The notes below the pieces were generated by a model that saw only the letters and a program-made list of their open reading frames with translations, was not told the origin of the DNA and did not search any database. A stretch of 64,000 nucleotides of DNA from Vespa crabro (lineage: Eukaryota; Arthropoda; Insecta; Hymenoptera; Vespidae), in assembly GCF_910589235.1 (NCBI RefSeq), contig NC_060975.1, positions 858,501-922,500 on the forward strand, given 5' to 3'. Below are positions 37,555-50,549 of the stretch, piece after piece. How positions within the stretch are numbered: position 1 is the first letter of the stretch; each line of letters starts with the position of its first letter. The translations under genes were made by a program, and so were the position numbers.

Positions 37555-39455
37555 TTATCGAGCCGAGCAAGGTGGATCGATCTCTGTGCGTTGTGTTTCA
37601 AAATCACCCTTCCACTTTTCTAAAAGACCTCGATCTCTAAAATCCATATGAATTCAATAGATTTGTCGAGAATTATTTAATTATTAACAATATAAGAGAA
37701 TAAAGTGAAAAAGAAAATCAAGCTCACCGTTCTAAAATCAATTTTCCGGACTCCTCGTATTCCTGTCTCGAAAGCCACATCTGTTGAAAGGATCCAAGTG
37801 AGCTAAGGATCGAGCCACCGATCCAGGCACCATAACGACGTTCGCTCGAACTATTGGCGCTGATTATCTTCAGTCTCATACTCTGTCAATGATGTTTGCC
37901 ATAATGAAATTAAATATAACAGATAATAGGATGATCATGAGAAAATGATTATTATCTATTACCGGAGGCGTCTTACTGGCCAAATCTCTGTTCAATCTGT
38001 CGCTGAAACCTTGGAGACAAGAGTTACCTCCTGTGACTACGACGCTACCGTATAAACTCTGCGATCGAGAATGATTTCATTAGAAGGACAGATGGAATAT
38101 ATTGTTAACGAATTTGTTGATACATACAGGTCTAATATCAATGTCACACATTCCAACACTTGTTGTTACTAACGGACCAACGCCTAGAATACTAGCACCA
38201 ACACCTTTAACATTACTAGGATCAAATAGTGCCTCTGGTATCATGAGTCTTACAGAGCCAAAATCATCGTTATAACCAGTTGGAAATTCGAAATGTTTCA
38301 TAGGTAATGTATTAGCCATGTCCTCGTCGTATGGACTGTCAGAAACTTGCAAGCAATTCATTTGAAAGTCTTGCAATACTTCTCGTACCATGTAACTCAG
38401 CCAAGAAGTGGTTGGTTGTGGTCCTGGTCTTCTCGTCCAACGTGGAGGATCTCTTTCTCTTACTACATCTGATAATAATGATTAATGTGAATCTATCAAA
38501 GATCTTTATATAATTAATATGAGAATAGTTTACCTTTACTAGCAACAAGACAAGCAGGTACCAATTCGATATCCTTTTCTTCAAAGAATTGTCTACATTG
38601 CATGGTAATAAAATCGCCGCCCAAAGGACTTTTGACTATTCCCTGTGTAATAACATAACCATCGTGAACCGGAACGGCACTGGTATGCGTTGCACCACTG
38701 TCGACAACCATAGCAGTTGATCTTCCATTGGCGTAAGCCGCCAAAACTGCATTCTTACAGATATACATAGCCGGAACATTAAACTTTTCGAACATTAATT
38801 CAAGAAGTTTCTCTCGTTTCAATCTCGTGTTCCAGGGACACTCCGTCATTAAAATCGGATGGTGTTCTGGTAAAGCATGAAGACGTTGTTTATACGTGTA
38901 TTCGGTTAAACGTTCGAACATGTCCCAATCTTCGACCATACCATCTTTCATCAAGCTGACCATCTCCATATCTTAAACAGTCGAAAATAGACATCAATTG
39001 ATTATGATTTATCGAAATAATAGTAATAAAAAATAATAATATAAATTTTGGATCAAGAAGAAAGAAAAAAACATTAATATTTAATCACAATCGAATAATC
39101 CGTACGTCTTTAATGTAATAAATTATTATAACTAGAACGAGATGACATTTACCCTTTTTACGGACTTGAATGGCAGTGACGTCGATGTTGTAATGCTTTC
39201 TGACGGTATGATTACATTCAGGCAAATCAACGGGATCCTCCCATACGCCAAGATTCGTTGGGATTTCAGCCTTCGGTGTATCCTCACCGCCATATCCAAC
39301 GCGAAGGCTCTGATGTCCAACGTCGAAAATGATAGCACCGACCTCGTCTATCGTAAAAATGATTAAATATATTCAATTATTATATTTCAAATGATCGTCC
39401 AGAAAAATACGAAGAGGTTGCACTACTCACCACCACCGTAGACACCACCGCTCAT
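37555..39455 (-). CDS. Bap55: Bap55/ACTL6-type actin-related protein (BAF and INO80/Tip60 subunit)
   Basis: Seven minus-strand exons join in phase: 39455-39431, 39347-39153, 38971-38534, 38468-38128, 38058-37963, 37882-37728 and 37636-37555 (TAA). They give 443 aa. The start MSGGVYGGDEVGAIIFDVG and the segments GYGGEDTPKAEIPT, MTECPWNTRLKREKLLELMF, VVDSGATHTSAVPVHDGYV, SILGVGPLVTTSVGMCDIDI, LYGSVVVTGGNSCLQGF and RRYGAWIGGSILSSLGSFQQ are those of ACTL6A/B rather than conventional actin. In the family this nuclear actin-related protein pairs with actin on the HSA helix of the Brahma and Domino/Tip60 remodelers. The C-terminus is odd: known orthologs end soon after an EYEE..GK...ER motif, whereas here exon 7 adds 26 unfamiliar residues. 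If the last intron is retained, the protein stops right after LILER. Confidence 0.92.
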
Positions 39456-40030
39456 AGTATCTGCAAGGAGCTACGGTCTCGCGCATGCTCAACGTTGTCC
39501 TTCGATGTTGCGCCTCCATACTGAAAAGCTTTTCATTATTCCTGGATATTCGATATCTCCTCTCTTACCCTTTACCTCCTGTTGGATAATTTGAATTTTT
39601 TTTTTTCTTTTCTCTTTTTCCTTCTTTTAAATTGCGATTAATCGTGAGAGACATACAAAAAGAAAAAAAGAAGAGAAAAAGGAAAAAAGGAAAAAAGAAA
39701 GAGAAATTTCATCGAGAAGAAGAAAAAATAATATTACATATTAAGTCCTTCCCTTTATCCATTTATAGATACAAGGCTATCCGATATATCATCATTTAAT
39801 AATTTCATTAAGGATTATTTTGGAAATAAAAGAGGGCTGACATTAGGATTCAATCGAAACGTTATCAATATGGAATTAGTGTTGTATATTTTACAAAGTA
39901 AATAGAATATAAACAATCTAAAGTCATCTAAAACACAATAGTACGAATTTCGTGGTAAATCATTTCATGTGTCATAAAGTAGACGATATATCAACAGGGC
40001 GAGTTTTCTCTCTCTCTCCCTCTCTCCCCA

Positions 40031-40069
<39 letters not shown>

Positions 40070-40649
40070 CTCTCTTTCTAAAATTTTCTCTCTCTCTCTC
40101 TCTCACTCTCTCTCTCTTTCACTCTCTTTCTCTCTTTTTCGGCTCGCGTCACTAATTCGAGAGTCGAAATAACGAGTACGACTGAAAAACGATCGATCAC
40201 ATTGTCGAGTGAACGATTTCACATATTAGATGCGCTTTTCGCAAACTGATTCGAGATGACAACACATATAGATATCCGAAGGCTTTTGCGTCATTATTTT
40301 TCTTGAATGAACTTCTTTTCTTTTTGTTACAACGCCGGGTCCGCCGATGGTTAATCGTTGACGGCGAGTAAATTATTTCGAACGTCGTAGTTTTTATTCA
40401 TTTATTTATTTATTTATTTATTTATTCATTTATTTATTTTTATTTTTTTATTTATTTTTATTTTTTTATTTTTTTATTTTTTTATTTTTTTTTTTTTTTT
40501 TATTATTTTTTTCTTTAATCGTTGCTTGGAGTTTAGATTTGAGCGTATCATTCGTAAAATTTACATCCTTTGCACGACACGTCGAGAGTAAGAAAAATGA
40601 GAAATCGACAATCGCAAGTTACTTCTTCTTTCTCTCTTTTTTTTTTATT

Positions 40650-40681
<32 letters not shown>

Positions 40682-41023
40682 TGGTATTTTATTATTTTTT
40701 TTTTTGGTTTCCTTTTCTTTGTCTCCTTTCGTAGGATAACTTCGTACGACACTGTGCTCCGTTGTACATACATACATAATATGAACGAATTTCATCTCTA
40801 AGGAGAATTTATTTCGGTGTCTCTCTGTCGAATTTCTAATTGGAAGACGAACACGTAATACACGGAATAAAAGTTTGCTCGTTGCTCATTTTTCGAATAA
40901 CATATACGTCGTGGGTGTAGAAAAATCCCAAGGAAGGAACTTAACGCGTCCGAATTAACGCGCGTCGAGTTTGCGGACTCGTTGAATGTCTCTCGAGGAA
41001 CATCGAAGACGGAGACATATATG

Positions 41024-41033
41024 TATACATATG

Positions 41034-41065
<32 letters not shown>

Positions 41066-41143
41066 CATGCATGTATGTATGTATGTATGTTTGTATATAT
41101 ATATATGTATGTATATGTATATATACATATGTATGTATACAAT
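41024..41143. repeat. TATG/TA microsatellite cluster
   Basis: Interleaved TA, TATG and TGCATG units over about 120 bases, in the region downstream of the Dscam stop codon. It explains the Tyr/Ile/Met/Cys-rich false reading frames here. Confidence 0.88.
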
Positions 41144-41466
41144 ATACTTTTGAGAGAGCTGCTGTCTTTTTGGCACGAATATTGTGAGTCTCGTCTTGAT
41201 AAACAGTATTATCGTCATGGCGACGTGAAAATAAAAAAATGGCAGTTTAGAGAACACATGGTTGAACTTGCGAGCTTATTTCAGGATTACAATCGATGCG
41301 CGTTCCATGCGTCAGCTGTTGAAGGAACGCGAGGCAAGACGAAGAGAGCGAAGGAAGATAATTTTAATTAACGAACGTCCAGATTAATTAACAACAGACG
41401 GACCCTAGCTCACATCGATATAATTAATCTTAAGGGTGCGAAGAAAGGTTAAAGGGAATATGGTAG

Positions 41467-41501
41467 ATAGGTAGGTAGGTAGGTAGGTAGGTAGGTAGGT
41501 A
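41467..41501. repeat. GGTA tetranucleotide array
   Basis: About eight perfect GGTA units, lying some 130 bases downstream of the Dscam stop codon on its transcript strand (read as TACC repeats). Confidence 0.9.
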
Positions 41502-41634
41502 CTTAGGCTAGGTTGGTTGATTGGGGTTTGTTGGCAGGTAAGTCGGCCGGTCGGTCAATTAGTTTGCCTGATTTTAGGTGTCTCTTTGTTTCTGCGCGCG
41601 CGCTCGAACGTATATACGTCAGGTTTACATTTAT

Positions 41635-42343
41635 TTACACCGCGATTACGAAGTCACGGATATTTCGTTGGCTACAGTGACCACGGTCAAGGTCGCACTC
41701 TGCTTCGCTTAACTCAAACGCGTCGGAGAAGCCCGAGGGTGGGTCCAACTTGGGGACGAACAAGTTTCCTGATCCGTCACGCTCCTGGTCCCGATTGGTA
41801 CAGGAATTGCTCGACTGGTGCTTGGAATTGCCAATCCCGGTGATTGGCCCGAAGTTGGTACGGGTCTCCTCGCTGGGATGACGCGCCAACCGTAACATCC
41901 TGTTCCGAATGATAATGTCTTTTAGTTATCAAACGAATCTTAGTATTATCACGAAGAAAATATTTTTTAAAGAATTATTTGATCCTTCAACTTACTTGGG
42001 TCTTCCCCTTCCAGGAAACGATTTTCTCTCAAGAATCGGTGAGGGTTCTGTAGACGTGCTAGATTCTGGTCCATGGTACAGGAAGTCTAGAACAGGAAAT
42101 ATAAAATTTCTCTTGAAACCTGTTAAACATATGCACCAGATAAATTATTTGATAAAACTGATTCTTTACGCACATGGCGCACCTTACATATAACAAGGGA
42201 CAAAGGCAAAGGCAAGTGGGTGCTGTGGTGCGTACAAATCGTAAATCCAGCGGTATTTTAACTTAACAAGTAGGACGATCGACCTGGTTGAATCATATGT
42301 GAGGATAGCACAAAAGATCAGAAAAAAAGAGAGAGAGAGAGAT

Positions 42344-42388
<45 letters not shown>

Positions 42389-43164
42389 AATAGAATCGAA
42401 TCCAAGAGAGTGAGAGAAAGAGAGAAACAAAAAGGGAAAGTAAAAAAAGAAAAGAGAGAAGAAAAATAGAGAAAAAGAGAGGTAGAAAACAATGATAAAC
42501 TGCATACTGTGGACACGCGAATCGGCGGCAGACGCCGAATGGTGCGAATCGACGAGATGATTGGAAGACTCGGTTCGGCTGCTGGTCCCGACTTCCGTGT
42601 CGCTGTCCGAGCCCAGGGTGTCGTATTCCTCCGACTCGGACTTGCCCTGACTGACCTTGTGCGTTTTGTGCAACGGTGCAGAGGACGAACGGCCTCCGCG
42701 TACCTTAGTGTACCGGTTGCAATCCGACTGCAATCAGACGGAATTGTGGTTCGATGAATGGCACTTCGCACGAGGAGAACGAGGACACGCTACACCGATG
42801 TCCTATACATACGTCCATCGTCTTTCTCTATCTTAGTAGTATATTACGACGAGCTACCCTTCTCCTTTAAGAGCATACAACGATAGTTTCTCTTCACGTT
42901 TCATCCTGTACCCAAAAGTTCCCCGTTGATTTGTGTCGAGTGGATTGAATGATCTCTAGATCAGGGCCACTCTAATTCGATTTCAACGAACTTCGCCAAC
43001 ATCTTAGGAGTTCACAGCTCGAAACTCTCGAGGTACGCCATCGATAAAGAGATAGAGAGACAGAGATAAAGAGAGAAAGATCGTTTGTGTGCGTTACTCT
43101 CTGATATTGATTTTAATTTCGAGCGCCAGAAGAATGAGAAAAATCGAGAGGGAAAGACAAAGTG

Positions 43165-43207
<43 letters not shown>

Positions 43208-43647
43208 TAAGGAGAGAAAGACCTAGGCTACTCTCGATGTGCAATCGAGATTATCGTCCAAGGTATGTTAAAAAAGAAAGAGAAGTGGCTATGATCCCCC
43301 GAGTGGCGCTGATCTAGATTCTTACGAGTCTCCTTTGTTATTTTTCAACGTTGTTCAAAGAATGAAAGATGCTTTTAAGGATCGTAAGATGGCGGAATCG
43401 GAGAGCTGTCGATGTGAGTGTCGGTGTTGCATTTCCTCGGACAGACTAATCAGAGCTGCGAAAACGAAGCAAGGTGGGACCAGCAGTCGCAACGATCGTT
43501 GGGCTATTTTTACTTCTTTGCTCGTGAACCTCTAATCTACCGTTCACGCAATTTATTACGGAACTTAGGAGATAGAGGTAGAGAGCTTCAGCCTGTTTAT
43601 CCTGATGGATACCGCAAGAAAAGAATGTGAAAGAAAGAAAGAAAGAA

Positions 43648-43678
<31 letters not shown>

Positions 43679-45477
43679 AAGAAAGAAAAAAAGAGAAAAG
43701 GAAGAAAGAATGAGAAAAAGAAAGAACAAAAGAAAGAAAGAAAGAAAGAAAGATAGAAAGAAAAATAGCGAGAAAGAAGGAAAGAAAGAAAGAAAGAAGG
43801 AAAGAAAAAAAGAATGAAAGAAAGAAAGAAAGAAAGAAAATAAAGGTTTACGAGGCCAGACTCTGTTGGTGGGAAGCCGTAGTGCCGCATGCTGAAGCAA
43901 TATTTTTTCCGCAGCGTTTTTCTAGCGCAAAAATCTGACAATTGGAGAACGAACGATCGGATCGATCGTCCGATCAGCGAAAGTAAAAAGAAAGGAAAAA
44001 TAAGAAGAGCACCGTCCATGTATTCGTACGCATCGATTTTTGTAATTGTCGTACATGCAGTGTGCAATGTGTGTATCGCGGGTGTCGTACGACGATGCTT
44101 CGGTATGAGGATGCATGATGATGGTTAACGAATGAAAAGCGATGAAAGGATGAAAGGTGGAATCAATGAGCCGGACGATACCTCTCTTAATTGTAGAGTA
44201 TCGGCAGTAGACAGCCGAGGATCATGATAAACGAAGGTCTGGAGTGGTGCTGCTGAATTGCAACGGCTGTCACCTCCTGCGGGAACACTTTCCTCCAATT
44301 GGAATGTGGCATACGGATAGATGTCCTCCGAATATTCTACAAATCATTAAAATTTCGATCAAATTGACGGAAAACAAAAATATATGTATATAACTTCAGT
44401 TGCATCGTCTTAACTCACCTGGAATTTTTTCTAACGTGGCCATTTCACGTATTGGAGAACGCAGAGGTTTTCTGACGGTGGCATAATATTGTTCTCGTTG
44501 TTCCATATTCTGTTTATTGTCTAATGCCGCAGCAGTTTGAGCATCGTGTAGGCTACCCATATCACCCATGAAAGAACCTACGATCGATACTGAAAATTAA
44601 ACGATTCGCTTGCCCTCGTAATCGTTATTACGTTCTGGGAACGTGGTATACTTACGTTTTCGAAAACAGTAAAATACAGCACCTGCTGCAGCTATAACGG
44701 CCAAAGAACTCAGTATCAGTGGAACGATCAATTTTAGGTCCGAGTATACCGGCGTATGCTGTGGTATAAAATGATCGATCTCGATCGTTGCTATCGTTGA
44801 GCTAACGTGAAGTTGTAAGGTCGTCACTTTGTATTCGACGACCGAGGAACCGGCATTGTTGTGTGCTCGTATACGTATGTCATAGGTAGTACCAGGCTGT
44901 AACTCGCTCAAAGTATAAGTCTTCTGTACCTAAAAGAGAAAATGAAAAGATTAAGGAGAATCCAAGCGAGATAAGAACGATGAACCGATGAAAATGAATG
45001 GTACCTCGATGTTGCTGGAAACTAAAGTCCAAATATCCTCTCCGTTCTTTCGAAACTCTAATTCGAAATATGTTATAGGACAGCCACCGTCGTTCCAGGT
45101 ACTAAGATGAAGCGTGATCCAGGATACGTTGACGGTGATAAATTTATCAGCGCTACCAGGCGAATCTTCTGGCTTTGAACCTTCCGTTCTGGCTTTGACA
45201 ATTTCGCTAGGCGAGCCCATACCAATTCGATTGTACGCCGTCAGATACATCTGATAATCATTGCCACACCAAAGACGAGACAGTACGAAGCTGCTCATCT
45301 TATGAGACACTTTGACCTCTTCCCATTCGCCGGATTCTCGTTTATAGTGAAGGATGTAGCCTCTTATCGGAGCACCGCCATCGTCGCCGTTCTTCCACTG
45401 AACGTTTATCGAATTACTTGTCGCGCTGGTGGCGTGTAAAAGTGGTGCTGCCGGTGGAACTGGAAAAAAAAAAGGAT

Positions 45478-45508
<31 letters not shown>

Positions 45509-47019
45509 AATGAATGGGGGAAAAGGAAAAGGAAAAGAAAAGAACGGAGACGAGAAACGCATAGAGACCTTAAATGACGCGAATCCGATCCAATTTTTAT
45601 GACGCAAGTAGTAAGGGTTTCTCTAGATAAAACTCGATTTTCTAAACGAAGGAAGACTCGAAAAAAAGCACTTCTAATGGTCTACCTTCGAGGCAAAAGT
45701 TCATTTTAATTTTCTTTACCGAGATCTAATTTATTAACTTGCTCGAGTAGAAGATGTTAAAGGACTTGGCACGTGACCAACCCTTGGTAAAGTTGTTAAA
45801 CGAACGATAATGAGGCTAACACAAAAGAAAATTCATTCAATGTTAATGGAAGTATACCTTGTACGGTCAAACGATGAGTTATTTGATCGGAACCGTGACG
45901 ATTTTCAACGAAACAAGTGTAATTCCCACTATCCTCTCTGTGTAACTCTGTAATCTGTAAGGAACCGTCTGGCAACATGGATATTCTCGCGGATGATTTC
46001 ACCATTTGACCCCATTGTTTCCAGATCACCGAAGGTTCCGGTTTGCCAACGCTCTGACAAGATAAAGTGACGTCTTGTTTCCAAGGAACGATGAGGACCA
46101 CACCAAACGAATAAATTGCAGCTCGAACTATGAAAGTTCAACGCATCCTTGTTAATCCAATTTTTCATATATATCTCATAATAAATTAATCGTAAAATTA
46201 ATCCTATCGGTGAAAAAACTAAACGACAAAATCAAATATTCACCTTCGCTCGATGGCGAGACAGTAATCAATGGAGTCTTTGGTCCCTCACCAACCGACG
46301 TGATAGCAGCTATACTGAACTCATACTGATTCCTTTTATGCAAATTCTCAGCTTGGTAACTAGTTTGATGGGGTGAGATAGCTCGTCTAAACCACTTGCT
46401 GTCAGCACCAACGCTACGGATATGAACGTTGTACGAAGTGATATTGCCGTTGCTTCTTAGTGGTGGTAACCAAGAGACGATGATGGATGTGGCTGAACTA
46501 GCAACGGCCTTGACACCGGCTGGGACTTCGGGAAAGTCTTCTTCGGTGACACAGTAAAGTGGTGCCGAGGCAACTCCATCGCCAGCTCTTGTAAAGGCCA
46601 ACGCTTGTACCGAATAATTCGTATATTTTTCGAGGCTATGTATCACCACAGTTAAAGCAGTGGTGATTTTCATTTCGGACTTGCTAGATTCCGTTAGAGA
46701 GTCCATGTTCTCCCACATCACTTTGTAACCCTTCAGAATGCCATTCAAACTGGAATCCGGTGGTGGATCCCATGAGAGTTGCAACGATTGCGAGGACAAT
46801 GCCGTACATCTTACGTCCTGAGGTGGATTACTTGGTACTGTAAAAAAAATAATAAATCCTATTCCTCTCTTTAAACGATCATAAAAACAAATCCGACATT
46901 AATTCTTACACGCTTTCTTTATAACGAATACGCGTAAAACTCTCAAAGCTTATTAAACCTTTATCGTTGTTACTGATATTTCTTTTAATTTTTTTCATTC
47001 CACGTTCTCTTTCCAGTCC

Positions 47020-47068
<49 letters not shown>

Positions 47069-47275
47069 CCTCTTTTTCTCTCTCTGGAGATAACCTTCAA
47101 AATGCTTAATGCACGCAAAGCACGGGATTGGCTTTTGCCAAGAGATGGAATGTTTATCCGGCTTGGACGATGAAAGAACGGAAAGTACTCGAGAAATTTA
47201 AGCGGCGTATCGCATTCAATCTTGCTACGGATTAAAGAAAAGTTATTTGCAAGTGGATCACTCGATCTTTCTCTT

Positions 47276-47340
<65 letters not shown>

Positions 47341-48156
47341 TACGTTTTATCTTTCTCCGACGCGGGCAGCCGACCGTTTCACCCACCGGTTTGAATTTAT
47401 TATTTAGCCGAGCGTCGACAGTCAGTGGTTTGTATGCATTACGAAACTCGCGATAGGCTGCAAAGCGTGAGCATTATTCTTTTCTCATGAATCTTTGAGG
47501 CCTCTCGAAATCGTGATGAAAATAAGAGAGTCTAGACGAGAAAATTTATTTTCTCCAAACAATGAAGAATTTTACGCTAGACGAGAACCATATTAACAAT
47601 AATAACAACAATAACAACAACAACAATACAACAATAATTATAATAATAATAATAATGATAATGATAATAATAATAAAAATATAATAATCATATCGTCGAT
47701 TACAATAATATTTCACGTTGAAATAATAAATATATTCAAATTATAAATAATATTCTATGGCTTACCATCCTCGAGAGTGGTAGCAACGATTTCTGGTGTT
47801 ACTGGTCCTTGGCCGAGAGTATTGTAGGCTTGTACTACTACACTATATCGAGTGAACTTCTTTAAATTCATCAATTGATATTGACGACCTGGCAAAGAGG
47901 TCCTTGCCAAGCCTAATGCCACACTAGCTGTTGAAATTCTTCTTTCGACCGTTCTGTAAGTGTACTGTTCGGCTGCCAAACTAAATCAAAGAAGAAGCCT
48001 CATATATTTATCATAATAATTATTTTAAATATATAATGATATTAAGATGAATAGATTAAGATTAATAGATATGAACAAAAATAAATTTAATGTTTACAAC
48101 ATATGCAATATTTTGAAATTTGCATTTAATTATTCTTCATAGAGATGTTAAGAGCT

Positions 48157-48227
<71 letters not shown>

Positions 48228-50303
48228 GAATAATAAGAATAATAAATGATGAATGACGTAGCTCGCTCGTATAATACTTGAAAATAATAAGAGTGAGTTG
48301 GTTCGCTTCGTGATTACCGGTGTTCCTTGTATCCAACGTGATAACCGAGAATTTCCCCATTCCATAAATCATGATCAGGTGGATCCCAGGTGACGTTAAA
48401 CTCGGTCGAGCTGACGGGTTCCACCTTGAGGTTTCTCGGAGGACCTCCTGGCTTTTCCCCATCTGTCGTCGCGTCTAAAATCTGAAAAGCACCAGGGGGG
48501 CCTTCGGTAAGACACGGTAGGATTAACGACACGATAGGACGTGTCGTCCCCTGTCGTCCAATCATAATCAAAAGGACATCCACTTATGTCTATATATTAT
48601 ATATAAATACTACAAGTAAATATATACATATATGTAATAACAGTGGTATATTTATCAGTGTTTAAAAAAAAACAAGAAAAAGAATATTACAGTTGTGGTT
48701 AGTAATTTGGTATGCTACTAGGATAACAGTATGTACCGATAGAAAAAAAAAATTGATTTATTTATAAATCTATCTGTTTTTTTTTGTTTTTTGTTTTTTT
48801 TTGTTTAAACATTAACACCACCGATATTAATATGCGGTGATACCTACGTCGCTAGCTTGACTTCTACCGAGTTCATTCTCTGCGTAAACGCGAAATTGAT
48901 AAGTGACGGCTGGTCGAAGACCGCTCACATGACCATAAGCTCTGGATCCTGATACGGTTGTATGAAAGGTGTGATCGTGCCAGACTTCTAGAAAAAGAAG
49001 AGAAAAATCGATCGTTCGAGAAACGCGAAATCTCGATCGAGATGGTATATACTCGAATGAAAAGAGCTTTATACTCGCCGGAGTCCGTCTTGTACTCGAT
49101 AATGTATTGTGTAATCGGGCTGTTGCCATCTTGGCTGGTTGTCCATCCAATTTTGATGTAACGACTTCCTTTCTCGATTACGTGGAGATTCCGAGGGAAG
49201 TCCGGCGGTTCTGTATGCGTTTAACGCGAAAATAAATTATAATAAATAATAAAAGAGACATAACATATTATACATTTGCATTTTCAATATTTAATATAAA
49301 AGGATTAGGATTCTTTAATAAAATAAATGATCTATTCTTCTTTAATCAACGTATAGAACGCGTATATATATATATATGTACGTACAAATTAATTAAATGG
49401 AGAGCTTTTATAAATTAACAATAAGCTAATAACAATTGCAATATCATCATAAAGATGTTGGTTGTATTCATACATAATAATAGTTTCGAGATAATAATCG
49501 AAATGATTATTTGATTTATTTTATCTTTTGTTTCGAAATCTAGTTCTTTTTTTTTTTGTATTATATTATATCAAAATCATGTAAAAGTATTATCTTATTA
49601 AATTCTCATGTTATTTTACTTTTCTCATTATCCATAGAAAACGATAGATTTGTCGATAGATCGTTCTTCGAGATGACAAGTTAATTTAACTACGGATATT
49701 GCCAGAAGTTTCAACTTGCATTTAATAAAGTTTTCTGAGGATAGTTTTATTTTTACGTTTTCTTTTTTCTTTCTTTTTTTTTTCTTTTCTTTTTTTATCA
49801 ATGGTTGCTTCGTTTTATATAAATAAAAAATAAAAAGGATATTCTTTATGTTGTCGTTATTATTAAGTTTGAGAAACGAATGTATGTATGTATTTACATA
49901 CACGAGATCGTGTAAAATGTCCCTATGAAAAGAAATATCTTATGCTAAATTAATTAGATTTTTTTTTTTTTAACGAGTTAGTATCTCCTTTGTTCTCGAT
50001 ATGAAAACGATGCATATCTATTATTTGCACGTTCGCTGCAAATTAACGATCTCTCCGTGGACCGGCCATAAACGTTACGATCGATCATATATTCGCATAT
50101 ATGGACACACACACACACACACACACATACACATGCTTGCACTTTGTATAATAATTAAAAATGTCGCTGAAGGCAACGTTAATCGATTCATGAATTCACA
50201 AATATTCGTTTGGAAGATAATTATTATTGAGAAAAGTGACACATACGGGATGATTGACTTTCAAATAACGTATATAGGGTGTTCTCTTCGAATTTGATAT
50301 AAC

Positions 50304-50358
<55 letters not shown>

Positions 50359-50499
50359 CGATCGTACGAGAAAATAAAGATTTACAATCTAAATAAATTT
50401 TATTTATTTACTTTCTTTTTTTCTTCTTTTTTTTTTCACTAGAATCACTACGATTTTTAATACGATTAATAATTGTCGACGAAATCTATTCAATTAATA

Positions 50500-50549
<50 letters not shown>

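Larger units (their letters stand above)
39456..41634. other. Intergenic region between Bap55 and the Dscam 3' end
   Basis: About 2.2 kb, containing the Bap55 promoter (just above 39456) and presumably the Dscam 3' UTR. It holds CT tracts (40006-40140), a TTTA/poly-T array (40397-40502), a TATG-type repeat (41024-41143) and a GGTA tetranucleotide array (41467-41501). A 129-codon reading frame over the TATG repeat is judged spurious. Confidence 0.5.

Noticed and set aside
40982..41371. 129-codon plus-strand reading frame
   Set aside because: The first half is the TATG/TA repeat. The rest has no known domain and lies in the probable Dscam 3' UTR on the opposite strand.
43565..44067. Overlapping long minus-strand frames rich in Phe, Ser and Leu
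   Set aside because: They come from the GAAA purine tract inside a Dscam intron.
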